A stretch of 64,000 bases of DNA, taken from NCBI GenBank assembly GCA_961205875.1, contig OY540818.1, forward strand, positions 1,782,001 to 1,846,000, read 5' to 3'. Numbering within the stretch: position 1 is the first letter of the stretch; each line of letters begins with the position of its first letter. Below the pieces are notes generated by a model. That model had not been told where the DNA came from and did no database searches. It worked only from the letters and a program-made list of their open reading frames with translations. The translations under genes were made by a program, and so were the position numbers. This DNA is from Sialis fuliginosa. Lineage: Eukaryota; Arthropoda; Insecta; Megaloptera; Sialidae. Positions 1 through 10,894 of this stretch are shown in pieces.

Positions 1-978
1 AACAGTAAATTGAGAAAAATATTTTAAGCAAAAAACATTATATGAATATGTGTTCGTAAATTTTTCGTGAGGGGGCTACAGCTCTCCAAAGTTTTTAGTC
101 AAAATTAGTTTTTATTTAATATCTTGAGAACCCATTGTGCTACAGCTATGAAATTTGCTACAGGGTTAAGTATTAATAAGTGTTATCTATTTTCAGTATC
201 AACTACCAGTAATTTTGACCAGGGGTGTATGGGACCAATGGGCCCATCGATTTTTATCTAGTATTTTTTTTTTCCTGAGTAGAGCACTTAAATAAGATTG
301 TATGACACAAAATAGACAAAAATGTACTTTGCTCATTTATCATAGGATAAACCGTTTACTGGAAATATCGAAGTAAAAGAAAGCATGCAGAATTTTACTT
401 AATACGGATGCTTCAAATTACAAAAAATAATTTTATATTCTTGTTAATCAACAAATAACCATTTTAAGTATCGTATTTTAGTTAAGTTACTAAAGTACGT
501 GTAACAGTAATAGAACTGGCTATAGGTCTAAGAAGAAACATATTAGAAGTTATATTTATATGAACTTTATTTCTTACCTTTAATCATAGAACAAGAATAT
601 AAATTTATTTTTTGTAATTTGAAGCATCCGTATTAAGTAAAATTCTGCATGCTTTCTTTTACATCGATATTTCCAGTAAACGGTTTTTCCTATGATAAAT
701 GAGCAAAGTACATTTTTGTCTATTTTGTGTCATACAATCTTATTTAAGTGCTCTACTCAGGAAAAAAAAATTACTAGATAAAAATCGATAGGCCCACTGG
801 TCCCATACACCCCTGGTCAAAATTACTGGTAGTTGATACTGAAAATAGATAACACTTATTAATAGCTGTAGCACAATGGGCCCCTTTTTTTTGATTTACG
901 GACACATATTCATATAATGTTTTTTGCTTAAAATATGTTTCTCAATTTACTGTTCAAGTTTGGCACGACTGTGCTGAA
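1..978. mobile_element. Palindromic foldback element, family F1, copy 1 (left end cut by window)
   Basis: The two halves are reverse complements over almost the whole length. The first bases (AACAGTAAATTGAG) return inverted near 940-955, and the block around 405-425 returns inverted around 617-640. The right terminus reads ...GTTTGGCACGACTGTGCTGAA, matching the inverted left terminus of the copy at 22424-23580. The window begins about 19 bases inside the left terminal repeat. There is no coding potential, so this is a non-autonomous terminal-inverted-repeat element. Superfamily is not assigned because no target duplication can be read on the cut side. Confidence 0.75.
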
Positions 979-1489
979 TCAGCCTGTATACATTGTCATA
1001 GTGAGATACAATCGTGGTAATATATTTACTGTTTTCGAATTTTTTCATTAAGATCCCCCAAATTTAAAAATCTAAAAAAATTCACAATAATAGCTCTCCA
1101 AGTGACTATTCTATAGTAAAAAAACTGAGATAGGTAGTACTTGAGTTTTATCACACGAAAATATTTAAAAAAAAGTTTTGAAATTTTTTTTGAGTTTGAA
1201 TTTCCCGCCAAACATTTTTCAAAAAAATCATGCACGTTTATAATAATCGAAAGTAGTTATATGATTTTTTTCAGATTTTGTTTTATAATAGAAACTAAGA
1301 AAAAAAATAAAATCGAAAATGGACGTTTCTCCCCCTAACTAATCCAATATGGCGGCTAACAGTTTAAAATTTTGAGAAAAATGTTTTCTGACCTTATGCT
1401 TTCGAACGGCTAACTCGCCGTTTGATTCCTTTTGGGGGCACTTTTTGCATGCTTACCCGGCTATACCCTTTGCAATTAACATATTCAAA
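979..1489. other. AT-rich intergenic stretch, nothing recognised
   Basis: Mostly homopolymer-rich AT sequence. A short less AT-rich piece at 1340-1480 (GGCGGCTAAC, GGGGGCACTTTTTGCATGC) has the look of a degenerate repeat edge. No open frame here resembles a protein. Confidence 0.4.
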
Positions 1490-2710
1490 TTAGGTCAGGT
1501 AAGTATTAAGGAAAATTTACGATTGATATTATTTTATGCAAAAATATACAAAAACATAAAGTCAAATTTAAGGTAATTGTTATGTTTGTTTGAATTGTTT
1601 AATGTACAAAAAAATATTGAATAATTAAGGCAGATCCGTATTAAGGAAGTAATTTAAATAATATTTTCTAAAAAACTATATTCTATAGTTATAAGGTAAA
1701 AAAATGGAAAATAGTTGTTATATTGACAATATTTGAACAAATTATAATATTGAAAATTTAGTGCAGGCCCGTATTAACGAAAATTTATAATATTTTATAT
1801 TTAAAATATACAAAAATTTAAAGAAAAACTTAGACAGTTATGTTGATATAATTTAAATAAAATATAGAATTGTGCAGTTTAGGCAGACCTGTATTAACGA
1901 AAATTGACAAATGGTTTTTATCCTAAAAAATACAAAAAAAGAAAAATTATTGATAGTTATCGCTCGCGTTGTATAATTTTTTATACTTATTAACAGTAGA
2001 AATAATATTATTTTAAGATAGATATTGAAATATAATTTTTTTATATTTTTTGCTTTTTATTCATTATAAGGTACTGGCATAACATATGTGATGAGAATTC
2101 ATCATCAGAAGAAAGTGTGATTAACATAAAGACGACTGTTAATTAACATGCTTACTATGAATTTAATTTGATAATTGATTTAATTAATTGTTAGTTAAAT
2201 ACTTGCTTATTATTTGTGATTTATAATTTGTTAATTAAAAAAATACATTTAATTGTGTAACTATCATACATGTGTTTTACTAAAGCATCTGCACAAATTA
2301 TTAGATAATATTAATTGTATATTTTTCTTAATACGCCCCTGACTCAAAAATCACAATATAACAACTGCGAATGGTAAACATGTTCATGTTTATATAATTT
2401 TTATGAAAAAATATTCATTATAAATTTTTCTTAATACGTGTCTGACTAAAATATTAATATATACATTTTTGGTTTAACTACATCAATGCCATAACTTTCA
2501 TTGCTTAATGGTTTTATTTTTATACAATTTTTCTTAGAAAATATTAATTATAAATTCTTTTTAATACGTGCCTGGCTTAAATATACAATATGCATTATTG
2601 GTTTAGTTACATCAAAGTCATAACTACCATTACTTAATATTTTCATTTTTATAGAATTTTTATCAGAAAATTTTCTAATTATAAATTTTTCTTAATACGT
2701 AGCTGACTAA
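1490..2710. repeat. Inverted array of ~120 bp units carrying a CNGNNCGTATTAAG motif
   Basis: Four units in plus orientation carry the motif near 1495, 1627, 1750 and 1870 (for example CAGATCCGTATTAAGGAA and CAGGCCCGTATTAACGAA). Four units in minus orientation carry its complement near 2332, 2432, 2568 and 2691 (TTCTTAATACGNNNCTGACT). Spacing is 100-136 bp. The two sets face each other around 2100, so the whole is a divergent palindrome. The unit interior (CTGACT...TTTTTGGTTTAACTACATCAAT) resembles repeats inside the Helitrons further right. Confidence 0.6.
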
Positions 2711-2764
2711 AATATTCATATATGGGCAAATCCACAGAACTTGGCCGCATTAGCTTTAAATTAA

Positions 2765-3043
2765 AATACTCAAATGCTTCTTCAAAATGGAGCATTGAAC
2801 GCACACTCTTCTATGTCGTCTCAAAATCTTCGTAACAAAGAGAAGAATAATTGGTCTCAATTTCAGGAGTGTGCTTCGGATGTTCTAAAAGTTACAGCAA
2901 ATAAACCAAATAAAAAACGTTGAAATTGCCGTTCGCTGGATGAAACAATCGCGCAACAAGAGGTGTGCGCCTTTGAAACTCCGGGAAAAGGTTCATTGTA
3001 CCAAAAAACATGTCCAGTAAAAATTTCAGATTCATTGGTTTGA
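2765..3043 (+). pseudogene. Possible coding relic with one in-frame stop, unidentified
   Basis: One frame is open from 2765 to 3043 except for a TGA at 2921-2923. It gives about 52 codons, the stop, then 39 codons. A methionine lies at 2774 and another at 2813. Local GC is higher than in the surroundings and the residues are mixed and protein-like (WSQFQECASDVLK before the stop, DETIAQQEVCAFETPGKG after it). I do not recognise the family. It may be a fragment of a transposon protein or chance. A similarity search of the two peptides would decide. Confidence 0.2.
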
Positions 3044-3587
3044 ATCTAAGAAAATTGCGGTGGTATGAATTTTTCTTTTTTTAAAAGTTCCATTCTGAAA
3101 ACGTAAAAATAACCGATTTTTCAATGCAAATTGTGCTGCAGTTTTTATATGAATCAAGCAATCGACTTGTAACTCCATTTTTTATAATTTGTTATGAAAA
3201 AATTTTTTTTAAACTAAAGGTAAATATCATGAAATGTCATACAATAAATAAATAAGTAAATAGATTACATTTTTAATTAGAGCAGGGTCGTATTAAGTAA
3301 AATATTTCTAGTACTTTGGTACTAGAAATATCATTTTGCCATCACTGGGTTGCCATTACTGGTTTTACCTCTGCCACTACTGGAGAAAAAACATGATCAA
3401 AATAAATGGCTATAATTTAAAGAAAAAAACTATATTTGCGGATTTCGGTAATGAAATTGATTAAATAAAGAGTTACTTGTTTTATTAGTAACATGAGTTC
3501 ATGAAAATTACAAAAAACAAGCTCATTAATCCAAAAAACTGAAAACTTGCTCTTATAGTGGCCACCACTGGTGCCTTTACCTTATAT
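3044..3587. other. Intergenic stretch upstream of the H1 region
   Basis: AT-rich sequence with one more copy of the CGTATTAAGTAAAAT motif at about 3290-3310. A short purine/pyrimidine-balanced piece at 3310-3390 contains loosely repeated CCATTACTGG/CCACTACTGG words. No gene or RNA is recognised. Confidence 0.4.
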
Positions 3588-3766
3588 AAACATTATAATT
3601 TGTAATTTTCTTACAAATTAATAAAATGTATATCGAGTTAATCTACACGGTTCTGACGCACGTATGACTAACTGTGAATAGTCGGATTTGTGCTCAATAT
3701 AAAATATATACTACGTGTGAGCGTTTGCATATTTTATAAATATTTGTATTTATTATAACTATTAAA
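3588..3766 (+). promoter_or_regulatory. Histone H1 upstream region with TATA box
   Basis: TATAAAA lies at 3698-3704, about 63 bp before the H1 start codon, which would place transcription start near 3728-3735 and leave a short leader, as is usual for replication-dependent histone genes. The stretch 3588-3682 (TCGAGTTAA, CTACACGGTTCTGACG, TATGACTAACTGTGAATAG) recurs in diverged form at 24521-24660, which supports its being part of an old repeated histone unit. Confidence 0.6.
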
Positions 3767-4468
3767 ATGGCTGAGACAAATTCACCGTCTGCTGATGCGG
3801 CTGTTGCCGTTGCTTCGGCTACTACTCCTAAAAAAGCGAAGAAAAGTGCCGCCAAGAAACCGACACATCCAAAAACATCTGATATGGTGAACAACGCCAT
3901 TAAAGATCTTAAGGAACGTGGTGGTTCTTCACTACAGGCTATCAAAAAGTACGTCGCTGCTAATTATAAAGTTGATGCTGAAAAACTTGCTCCATTTATA
4001 AGAAAATACTTGAAGGCTGCGGTCACCAGCGGTGCTCTTGTGCAAACAAAAGGTAAAGGAGCGTCCGGGTCATTCAAATTAGCTGTCGCATCGTCAAAAG
4101 ATACTGGCAATGCCGCTGCCAAGAAACCAAAAGCTAAACGTGCTGCTCCCAGTTCCGCTACTGCTAAAAAACCAGTAAAGAAGGGTCCAGCTGCAAAATC
4201 AACTGTTGCGAAAAAGAAACCAGTTACGCCCAAAAAGAAACCCGCTGTTGCCGCTAAATCGATGAAACCTGTTGCGGATGCTGCTAAGAAAGTTGTTGCT
4301 AAGGCAAAATCAAAGAAAACAACTAAAGGACCAACCAAGAAACCAAAAACACCTAAACCTAAAAAGGTTGCTAAAACAGCAAAAAATCTACACGAAAAAA
4401 AAATTAAATTTAAACTTAGGTATACGAATACAACGACGTTATACATTTCTGACAAGTTGGCCCACTAG
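3767..4468 (+). CDS. Linker histone H1, C-terminal tail probably frameshifted
   Basis: Histone H1 binds linker DNA at the nucleosome entry/exit site and compacts chromatin in the nucleus. The 233-residue product has an Ala/Lys-rich N-terminal arm (1-33), a winged-helix globular domain (about 34-107, with [14 protein letters not shown] and the [17 protein letters not shown] wing), and a Lys/Ala/Pro-rich C-terminal tail with repeated KKP/KPKTPKP motifs. The start is supported by an A at -3, G at +4, and the TATA box upstream. There is no intron, as expected for this family. The last 27 residues (from Asn207) are not H1-like: the lysine/alanine pattern gives way to an Ile/Phe/Thr/Tyr-rich tail that ends inside the 3' stem-loop. 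A single-base loss in the A6 run at 4381-4386 would explain this, since the alternative frame continues KKSTRKKN and stops at 4405-4407, about 50 bp before the stem-loop. This could be a real mutation, making the copy a young pseudogene, or a homopolymer sequencing error. Confidence 0.9.
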   Translation: MAETNSPSADAAVAVASATTPKKAKKSAAKKPTHPKTSDMVNNAIKDLKERGGSSLQAIKKYVAANYKVDAEKLAPFIRKYLKAAVTSGALVQTKGKGASGSFKLAVASSKDTGNAAAKKPKAKRAAPSSATAKKPVKKGPAAKSTVAKKKPVTPKKKPAVAAKSMKPVADAAKKVVAKAKSKKTTKGPTKKPKTPKPKKVAKTAKNLHEKKIKFKLRYTNTTTLYISDKLAH

Positions 4469-4497
4469 GGCTATAATAACATTTACAAAAGAGTTAT
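4458..4497 (+). terminator. Histone-type 3' stem-loop and downstream purine-rich element (H1)
   Basis: TGGCCC-ACTA-GGGCTA (4458-4473) folds as a 6 bp stem, including one G-T pair, with a 4-base loop. It is followed after about 13 bases by ACAAAAGAGTTA (4485-4496), which resembles the histone downstream element that pairs with U7 snRNA. The H3 relic at 23639-23675 has the same arrangement. The H1 open frame currently terminates inside the stem (TAG 4466-4468), which is abnormal. Confidence 0.6.
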
Positions 4498-4523
4498 TAC
4501 AATAAATAATACAAGTTATTATA

Positions 4524-6011
4524 CAGGGTGGGGCAATAGTGTGTGGAAGTTCGATAGCTCGTAGACCATAACAGATAAAAAAAAAATTCTAATGCAGATG
4601 TAAACTGTAGGTAAATGCGCATACATAGAAATTATTTTCAAATATACAGGGTGCTACAAAAAAGTGTGGCACGCTGAAGGTAATTTTTTTTAAATGGAAA
4701 TCCCTGATTATTTTTGCATATTTAAAACTTCTCTTGGGATGTTTATTCATATCAAAAATATTAACCCCATCTGATGTCCGGTTTAGAAGTAATAATATTT
4801 TTTTCAAAAAAAATTACTTTTACATTACTCCACTTAAAAATTCACCACTTCCGCGGCCGCAGCTTTGAAGACGAAATTAAATATGGACCTTATTGTAGGA
4901 GGTTGGTGGGTGTTTTCGTTTAAATATCTTAGAGCCACCATGTACAGGGTGTTCAAAATTAATTTTCAAGTTTTGGGAACTTCAAAGTTATTTTTCTCAA
5001 CTATTTCAAATGGAACACCCTATATATTTTTTAATGATGTTATGTAGAATTACATAACGAACATTTTTTGTTTGTTCATCCTTATGGTTATTTGTAACCA
5101 TTTTTGAATTATTGAGCAAAAAGTACAAAATTCAGCAATATTTACTAAAAAAAAATAATTTTTTTTTCAAATAAAATAAAACACCATGTTTATGTTGCCC
5201 ATAAAAACAGCTTGAATTTTTTTCAGCTAGCAAACAGATGCTTTATTATTTTATTGAACACAAACAACCAAAATAATTTACAATCATATAAATTCATTAA
5301 TGAGCAGTGTGAAATTGAGACAGAAACATAAAATGCAGTTTTTATGGCCAACATGAACTTCCTGTACATGGTGTTTTATTTTATTTGAAAAAAATATTAT
5401 TTTTTTTAGTAAATATTGCAGAATTTTGTACTTTTTGCTCAATAATTCAAAAATGGTTACAAATAACCATAAGGATGAACAAACAAAAAATGTTCGTTAT
5501 ACATAACATCATTAAAAAATATATAAATAGAAATAGTTGAGAAAAATAACTTTGAAGTTCTCAAAACTTGAAAATTAATTTTGAACACCCTGTACATGGT
5601 GGCTCTAAGATATTTAAATGAAAACACCCACCAACCTCCTACAACAAGGTTCATATTTAATTTCGTCTTCAAAGCTGCGGCCGCGGAAGTGGTGAATTTT
5701 TAAGTGGAGTAATGTAAAAGTAATTTTTTTTGAAAAAAATATTATTACTTCTAAACCGGACATCAGATGGGGTTAATATTTTTGATATGAATAAACATCT
5801 CAAGAGAAGTTTTAAATATACAAAAATAATCAGGGCATTCCATTTAAAAAAAATACCTTCAGCGTGCCACACTTTTTTGTAGCACCCTGTATATTTGAAA
5901 ATAATTTCTATGTATGCGCATTTACCCACAGTTTACATCTGCATTAGAATTTTTTTTTATCTGTTATGGTCTACGAGCTATCGAACTTCCACACACTATT
6001 GCCCCACCCTG
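4524..6011. mobile_element. Palindromic CAGGGTG-terminated element, family P, copy 1
   Basis: The element starts CAGGGTGGGGCAATAGTG and ends with its complement, CCCCACCCTG, flanked by TA at 4522-4523 and 6012-6013. That suits a TA target duplication of the Tc1/mariner type, although the superfamily is inferred only from this. The ~740 bp arms are near-perfect reverse complements meeting around 5270. Short open frames in the arms mirror each other and are not genes. Inside each arm are further CAGGGTG-type ends (4645, 4944 and the complement at 5011-5028), so the arm is a composite of smaller nested modules. Confidence 0.75.
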
Positions 6012-6032
6012 TAGAACACAAAACACAATACA

Positions 6033-9000
6033 TCTTACATTATAATATAAACCCTAATATATACAGGGTGGGGCAATAGTGTGTGGAAGTGCGATAGCTC
6101 GTAGACCATAAAAGATAAAAAAATCTTTCTAATGCAGATGTAAACTATGAGTAAATGCACATACATAGAAATTATTTTCAAATATACAGGGTGCTACAAA
6201 AAAGTGTGGCATGCTTAAGGTAATTTTTTTTAAATGGAATGCCCCGAATATTTTTGCATATTTAACACTTCTCTTGGGATGTTTATTCATATCGAAAATA
6301 TTAGCCCCATCTGATGTCCGGTTTAGAAGTAATAGTATTTTTTTCAAAAAAATTGATGTTTACATAACTCCACTTAAAAATTCACCACTTCCGCGTCAGC
6401 ATCTTTGAAGACGAAATTAAATATGGACCTTATTGTAGGAGGTTGGTGGGTGCTTTTGTTAAAATATCTTAGAGCCACCATGTACAGGATGTTCAAAATT
6501 AATTTTCAAATTTTGAGAACTTCAAAGTTATTTTTCTCAACTATTTCAAATGGAACACCCTATATATTTTTTAACGATGTTATGTAGAATTACATATCAA
6601 ACATTTTTTGTTGTACATCCTTATGGTTATTTGTAACCATTTATGATTTATTGAGCAAAAAGTACAAAAATCAACAATATTTACTAAAAAAAATGATTTT
6701 TTTTTAAATAAAATAAAACACCATGTACAGGAAGTTCATGTTGCCCATTAAAACAGCATGAATTTTTTTCAGTTAGCAAACAGATGCTTTATTATTTTAT
6801 CAAACACAAATAACCAAAATAATTTACAATCATATAAATTCACTAATACGCAGTGTGAAATCGCGACAGAAACATAAAATGCTGTTTTTATGGGCAACAT
6901 GAACACTCTGTACATGTTGTTTTATTTTATTTGAAAAAAAAATCATTTTTTTAAGTAAATATTGTTGAATTTTGTTCTTTTTGCTCAATAAATCAAAAAT
7001 GGTAACAAATAACCATAAATATGTACAAAAAAAAATGTTCGTTATGTAATTTTACATAATATTGTTAAAAAATATATAGGGTGTTCCATTTGAAATAGTT
7101 GAGAAAAATAACTTTGAAGTTCTCAAAATTTGAAAATTAATTTTGAACACTCTGTACATGGTGGCTCTAAGATATTTTAACAAAAGCACCCACCAACCTC
7201 CTACAATAAGGTCCATATTTAATTTCGTCTTCAAAGATGCTGACGCGGAAGTGGTGAATTTTTAAGTGGAGTTATGTAAACATCAATTTTTTTGAAAAAA
7301 ATACTATTACTTCTAAACCGGACATCAGATGGGGCTAATATTTTCGATATGAATAAACATCCCAAGAGAAGTGTTAAATATGCAAAAATATTCGGGGCAT
7401 TCCATTTAAAAAAAATTACCTTAAGCATGCCACACTTTTTTGTAGCACCCTGTATATTTGAAAATAATTTCTATGTATGTGCATTTACTCATAGTTTACA
7501 TCTGCATTAGAAAGATTTTTTTATCTTTTATGGTCTACGAGCTATCGCACTTCCACACACTATTGCCCCACCCTGTATATATATTTAAAATTTATATGTC
7601 TGTCCGCCGACTATAAATGTATACGATCATAAACCTTTCAGTGGATTTTTTTCAAATGTTCACTGTTTTTAGATTCGTCCTTTATACAGTGCTTAGGCTA
7701 TTATTTTTGTTCAAAACATTTATACTTTTTATGCTCTTGATTTTTTTACAAAAAACGACGTGTAAAATTGGCACAAAATTTTACTTTCTGCGTTTGATTT
7801 GAAATTTAGCAGTTTCGACACTAGGCTTTTGTTTTTGGAATTCTTAGAATTTCGTCGCTGTGATTGGTCAAAAATTGACATTTCGTATGAATTTTAAACA
7901 CTCCACGTGGACTTGATATTTGCCTGTCATAAACAGCTGTTTTTTATTTGAAATACGTCAGGGGCGTGTACAGAAATGTGTCAAATTGGTACACTGCAAT
8001 TAAATTGTATATAAATGAAAATTTTAACCAAAATTGGTTGATATATTGATGTAATTAGTATAATTATTTATATTTAATATAAAAACGTTTATATTTAATA
8101 AGAATTACGTCAGGAGCGTGGTTACAAGAATATATTTTATTTCTTTTTTCTGTATTAAAATGAAACGGTTATTTTAGTCATTTAGTTGATGTGGGGATTG
8201 ATGTAATTTGCCCAAAAAATTATATTTATTAACAATTAAGTCAGGTGCGGCATACTAAAAAATATTTTAAATTGTTATATTTTAAGAGTTGTATAATAAA
8301 CATTTTTGAAAATCATTTGGTGGTTCAAAGATATATGTAATGTATCGAACAATTTATATTAAATAATAATAAAGACAGGGCTGGAGTATTAAGGGGAAAC
8401 GCCAGATATGTTGAAAAATTAATGATTTTTGCGATTTTTTAAATTTATTTAATAAATTCTTTTAGTATTGTCAGCATTAAAAAATATTTAAAATTGCTAT
8501 TTTTTAATCGTGACGAAAAAAAATTGATTTTATTGAAATTGAACTAAAGTTAAAATTTTAAGAAATTTATAAAAATAATAAATAAGTTAGCCTTGAAAAA
8601 AATTTTTTTTTGCTATTTTTTCATAAAATTGCGTAAACATAAAATAAAAATCGTAATAAGATAATTTAACCTAATAACTAACATCGAAAATGTTTCAACG
8701 CATTCTTTGAATATGTTGTAGGCAAAAAAATGTGGAAACTGATATTCACAATGATTTTTTGGTAATTTCTCAAAGGTATTATCAAAATTAATTGTGAAGG
8801 TATAAATTACGATGGATACGAGGGTTGCAGCCGAAGGCTGAGACTCGAGTACGTTCTGAGGTTAGGGTGATTTGTACATGTAAATTGTAAAATTATTGGA
8901 AAGGTAATAATGATAAATGATTATCCTCGCCAAATTGAAGAATTATTTACTTATCAGCATTTAAAACAATTACAGTGAAATATTTTATGAAAATTTGATA

Positions 9001-9109
9001 TGACAAAAGTAAATATAAAATAATAATTTATATTTTATCAAACAATATTTTATCAAATGTGGCACGATTTGGGGTTTGGGCGCGTAGCGCCCAGGGGCAA
9101 AGCCCCTAG
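6033..9109 (+). mobile_element. Non-autonomous Helitron A (interrupted by 6064-7575)
   Basis: The 5' end TCTTACATTATAATATAA follows an A at 6032. The 3' end has two hairpins, GGGCGCGTAGCGCCC and GGGGCAAAGCCCC, running straight into CTAG (9106-9109), with T after it. TC...CTAG between A and T with a subterminal hairpin is the Helitron signature. Without the nested element it is about 1.56 kb. There is no Rep/helicase coding sequence, so it depends on another copy for movement. The interior holds 100-120 bp units with GTCAGGNGCGTG motifs (about 7965, 8108, 8240, 8380) and a conserved GC-richer segment, GCAGCCGAAGGCTGAGAC, near 8826. Confidence 0.8.
6064..7575. mobile_element. Palindromic CAGGGTG-terminated element, family P, copy 2
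   Basis: This is a close relative of 4524-6011, with the same terminus CAGGGTGGGGCAATAGTG, TA on both sides (6062-6063, 7576-7577), and arms that are reverse complements. It sits in the TA-rich start of Helitron A. The equivalent Helitron on the right (end at 22423) lacks it and shows only a TA run there, so the insertion followed the duplication of the Helitrons or was lost from one arm. Mirror-image small open frames are not genes. Confidence 0.8.
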
Positions 9110-10894
9110 TCTTACATTATAATATAAACCCTAACGTATATATATTTGTTTATATGTCTGTCTATTTACAATCAATTTATAGCCTGCTAAACCTTTCAGT
9201 GGATTTCTTTCAAATTTTCACTGTTTTTAGATTCATTCTTAATACAGTGCTTAGGCTATATTTTTTTTACAACACTATAATAGTTTCTGTAATATGTATT
9301 TTTTAACAAGAAACGACGTGTAAAATTGGCACGAAATTTTACTTTCCAACTGAATTTAGGAGTTTCGACACTACGCTTTTGTTTTGTCAGGTAGTGTGAT
9401 GGTAGTTTGAAAAATACAGTTTTTACGGTAATTTGCTAAATACTAACATTTGACTGTTGTCTTTTGTTTACATCTGTCAGTATATGACATTTATAAAGAA
9501 GAAAACACATAGATTTTTTATTGACATTATAATAAAAAACACACTGATGAAATAATTGATTAATTTTAAAATGTCAGATTTGTGAATTAATTATAATTAA
9601 ATACATCAGGTGCGTGTACAGAATATTGATGAAATTAGTCTAATTATTTATATTTAATACCAAAAAGTTTATGTTTAATAATAATTACGTCAGGAGCGGC
9701 GAATTAAAAAATATTTATAATTGTTTTTTTTTCTAAATTGTTTAAAAATTAAAAATTCAGAAAAATATGAAAATAATAAATAAGTCAGAGGCGTGTAAAA
9801 AAATTACAATTATCATATTCTAATCAAATTTTATTTAAATATTTATTATTTTTTGGAAGCTGTAAGATTGACATAACATTATCTAAAAATTTATAAATAA
9901 AGTCAGGGGCGTCGTATTAAAAAAATTAAATTGCTTTTTTTTAATTGTGACAAAAAAATTGATTTTGATTGAAATTGTTGAAAAATTATAAATTTCAGAA
10001 AAATATGAAAATAATAAATAAATCATGAAATAAATTTACTTTGATCATTTTCTAATAAATTTTTATCTAATGATTTATTATTTTTTAAAACATGTGAGAT
10101 TGATATAACATTATCTAAAAATTTATATTTAAAAATAATAAAATCAGGAGCGTTGCATAAAAAATATTTAATTTTTTTATTTTTTAATAATGACGTAAAA
10201 AATTGATTCTGTTTGAAATTGAACAAAAATTAAAAACTTTAGAAACATATAAAAATAATAAATGAATCAAAAATTTGTATTCTTACACAATTTTACAAAC
10301 AAATAGTTTTTAATCATTCGGTTTTTGTGAAATTGATGTTATATACCCAACATTTTTTATTTTATAATAATTAAGTTAGGGGTGTGGTCTTAAAAATTTT
10401 TAATTAGTATTTTCTCATAAGATTATATAAATAACATAAAATAAAGATCGTAATAAAATAATTTAACCTAATAAATAACATCGAACATGCTTCTACGCAT
10501 TATTTGAATATGTTGAACGCAAAATAATGTGGAAATTAATATTCGCAATGGTAATTTTTTAAAGTAACAAAATTGATTGATAAGGGCATAAAATAAACAA
10601 ACGAGGGTCGCAGCCGAAGGCTGAGACCCGAGTACGTTTGAGGTTAGGGTGATTTGTACATGTAAATCGTAATATTAATGGAAAAGTAATAATGATAAAT
10701 GATTATCCCCGCCAAATTCAAGAATTATTTACTTATCAGCGTTTAAAATAATAATTACAGTGAAATATTTTATAAAAATTTGATATGACAGAAGTTAATA
10801 TAAAAAAATAATTTATATTTTATCAATCAATATTTTATCAAATGTGGCACGATTTGGGGTTGGGGCGCGTAGCGCCCAGGGGCAAGGCCCCTAG
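9110..10894 (+). mobile_element. Non-autonomous Helitron B, directly abutting Helitron A
   Basis: It begins TCTTACATTATAATATAA immediately after the CTAG of Helitron A with no intervening base. It ends in GGGCGC/GCGCCC and GGGGC/GGCCCC hairpins and CTAG (10891-10894), followed by T. The length is 1785 bp. It is related to but clearly diverged from A. It carries at least six interior units with CAGGNGCG motifs (about 9605, 9683, 9780, 9900, 10145, 10375). The small open frame at 10023-10226 is duplicated in the inverted copy and is not protein-like. Confidence 0.8.

Noticed and set aside
3964-4455. 163-codon open frame antisense to histone H1
   Set aside because: It is the complement of the Lys/Ala-rich coding strand, giving a Phe/Ala/Val-rich peptide without known homology.
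10023-10226. 67-residue open frame conserved identically in both Helitron arms
   Set aside because: Identity only reflects the recent duplication of the whole arm. The peptide is Asn/Lys/Phe-rich, like AT-rich background, and overlaps the repeated units.
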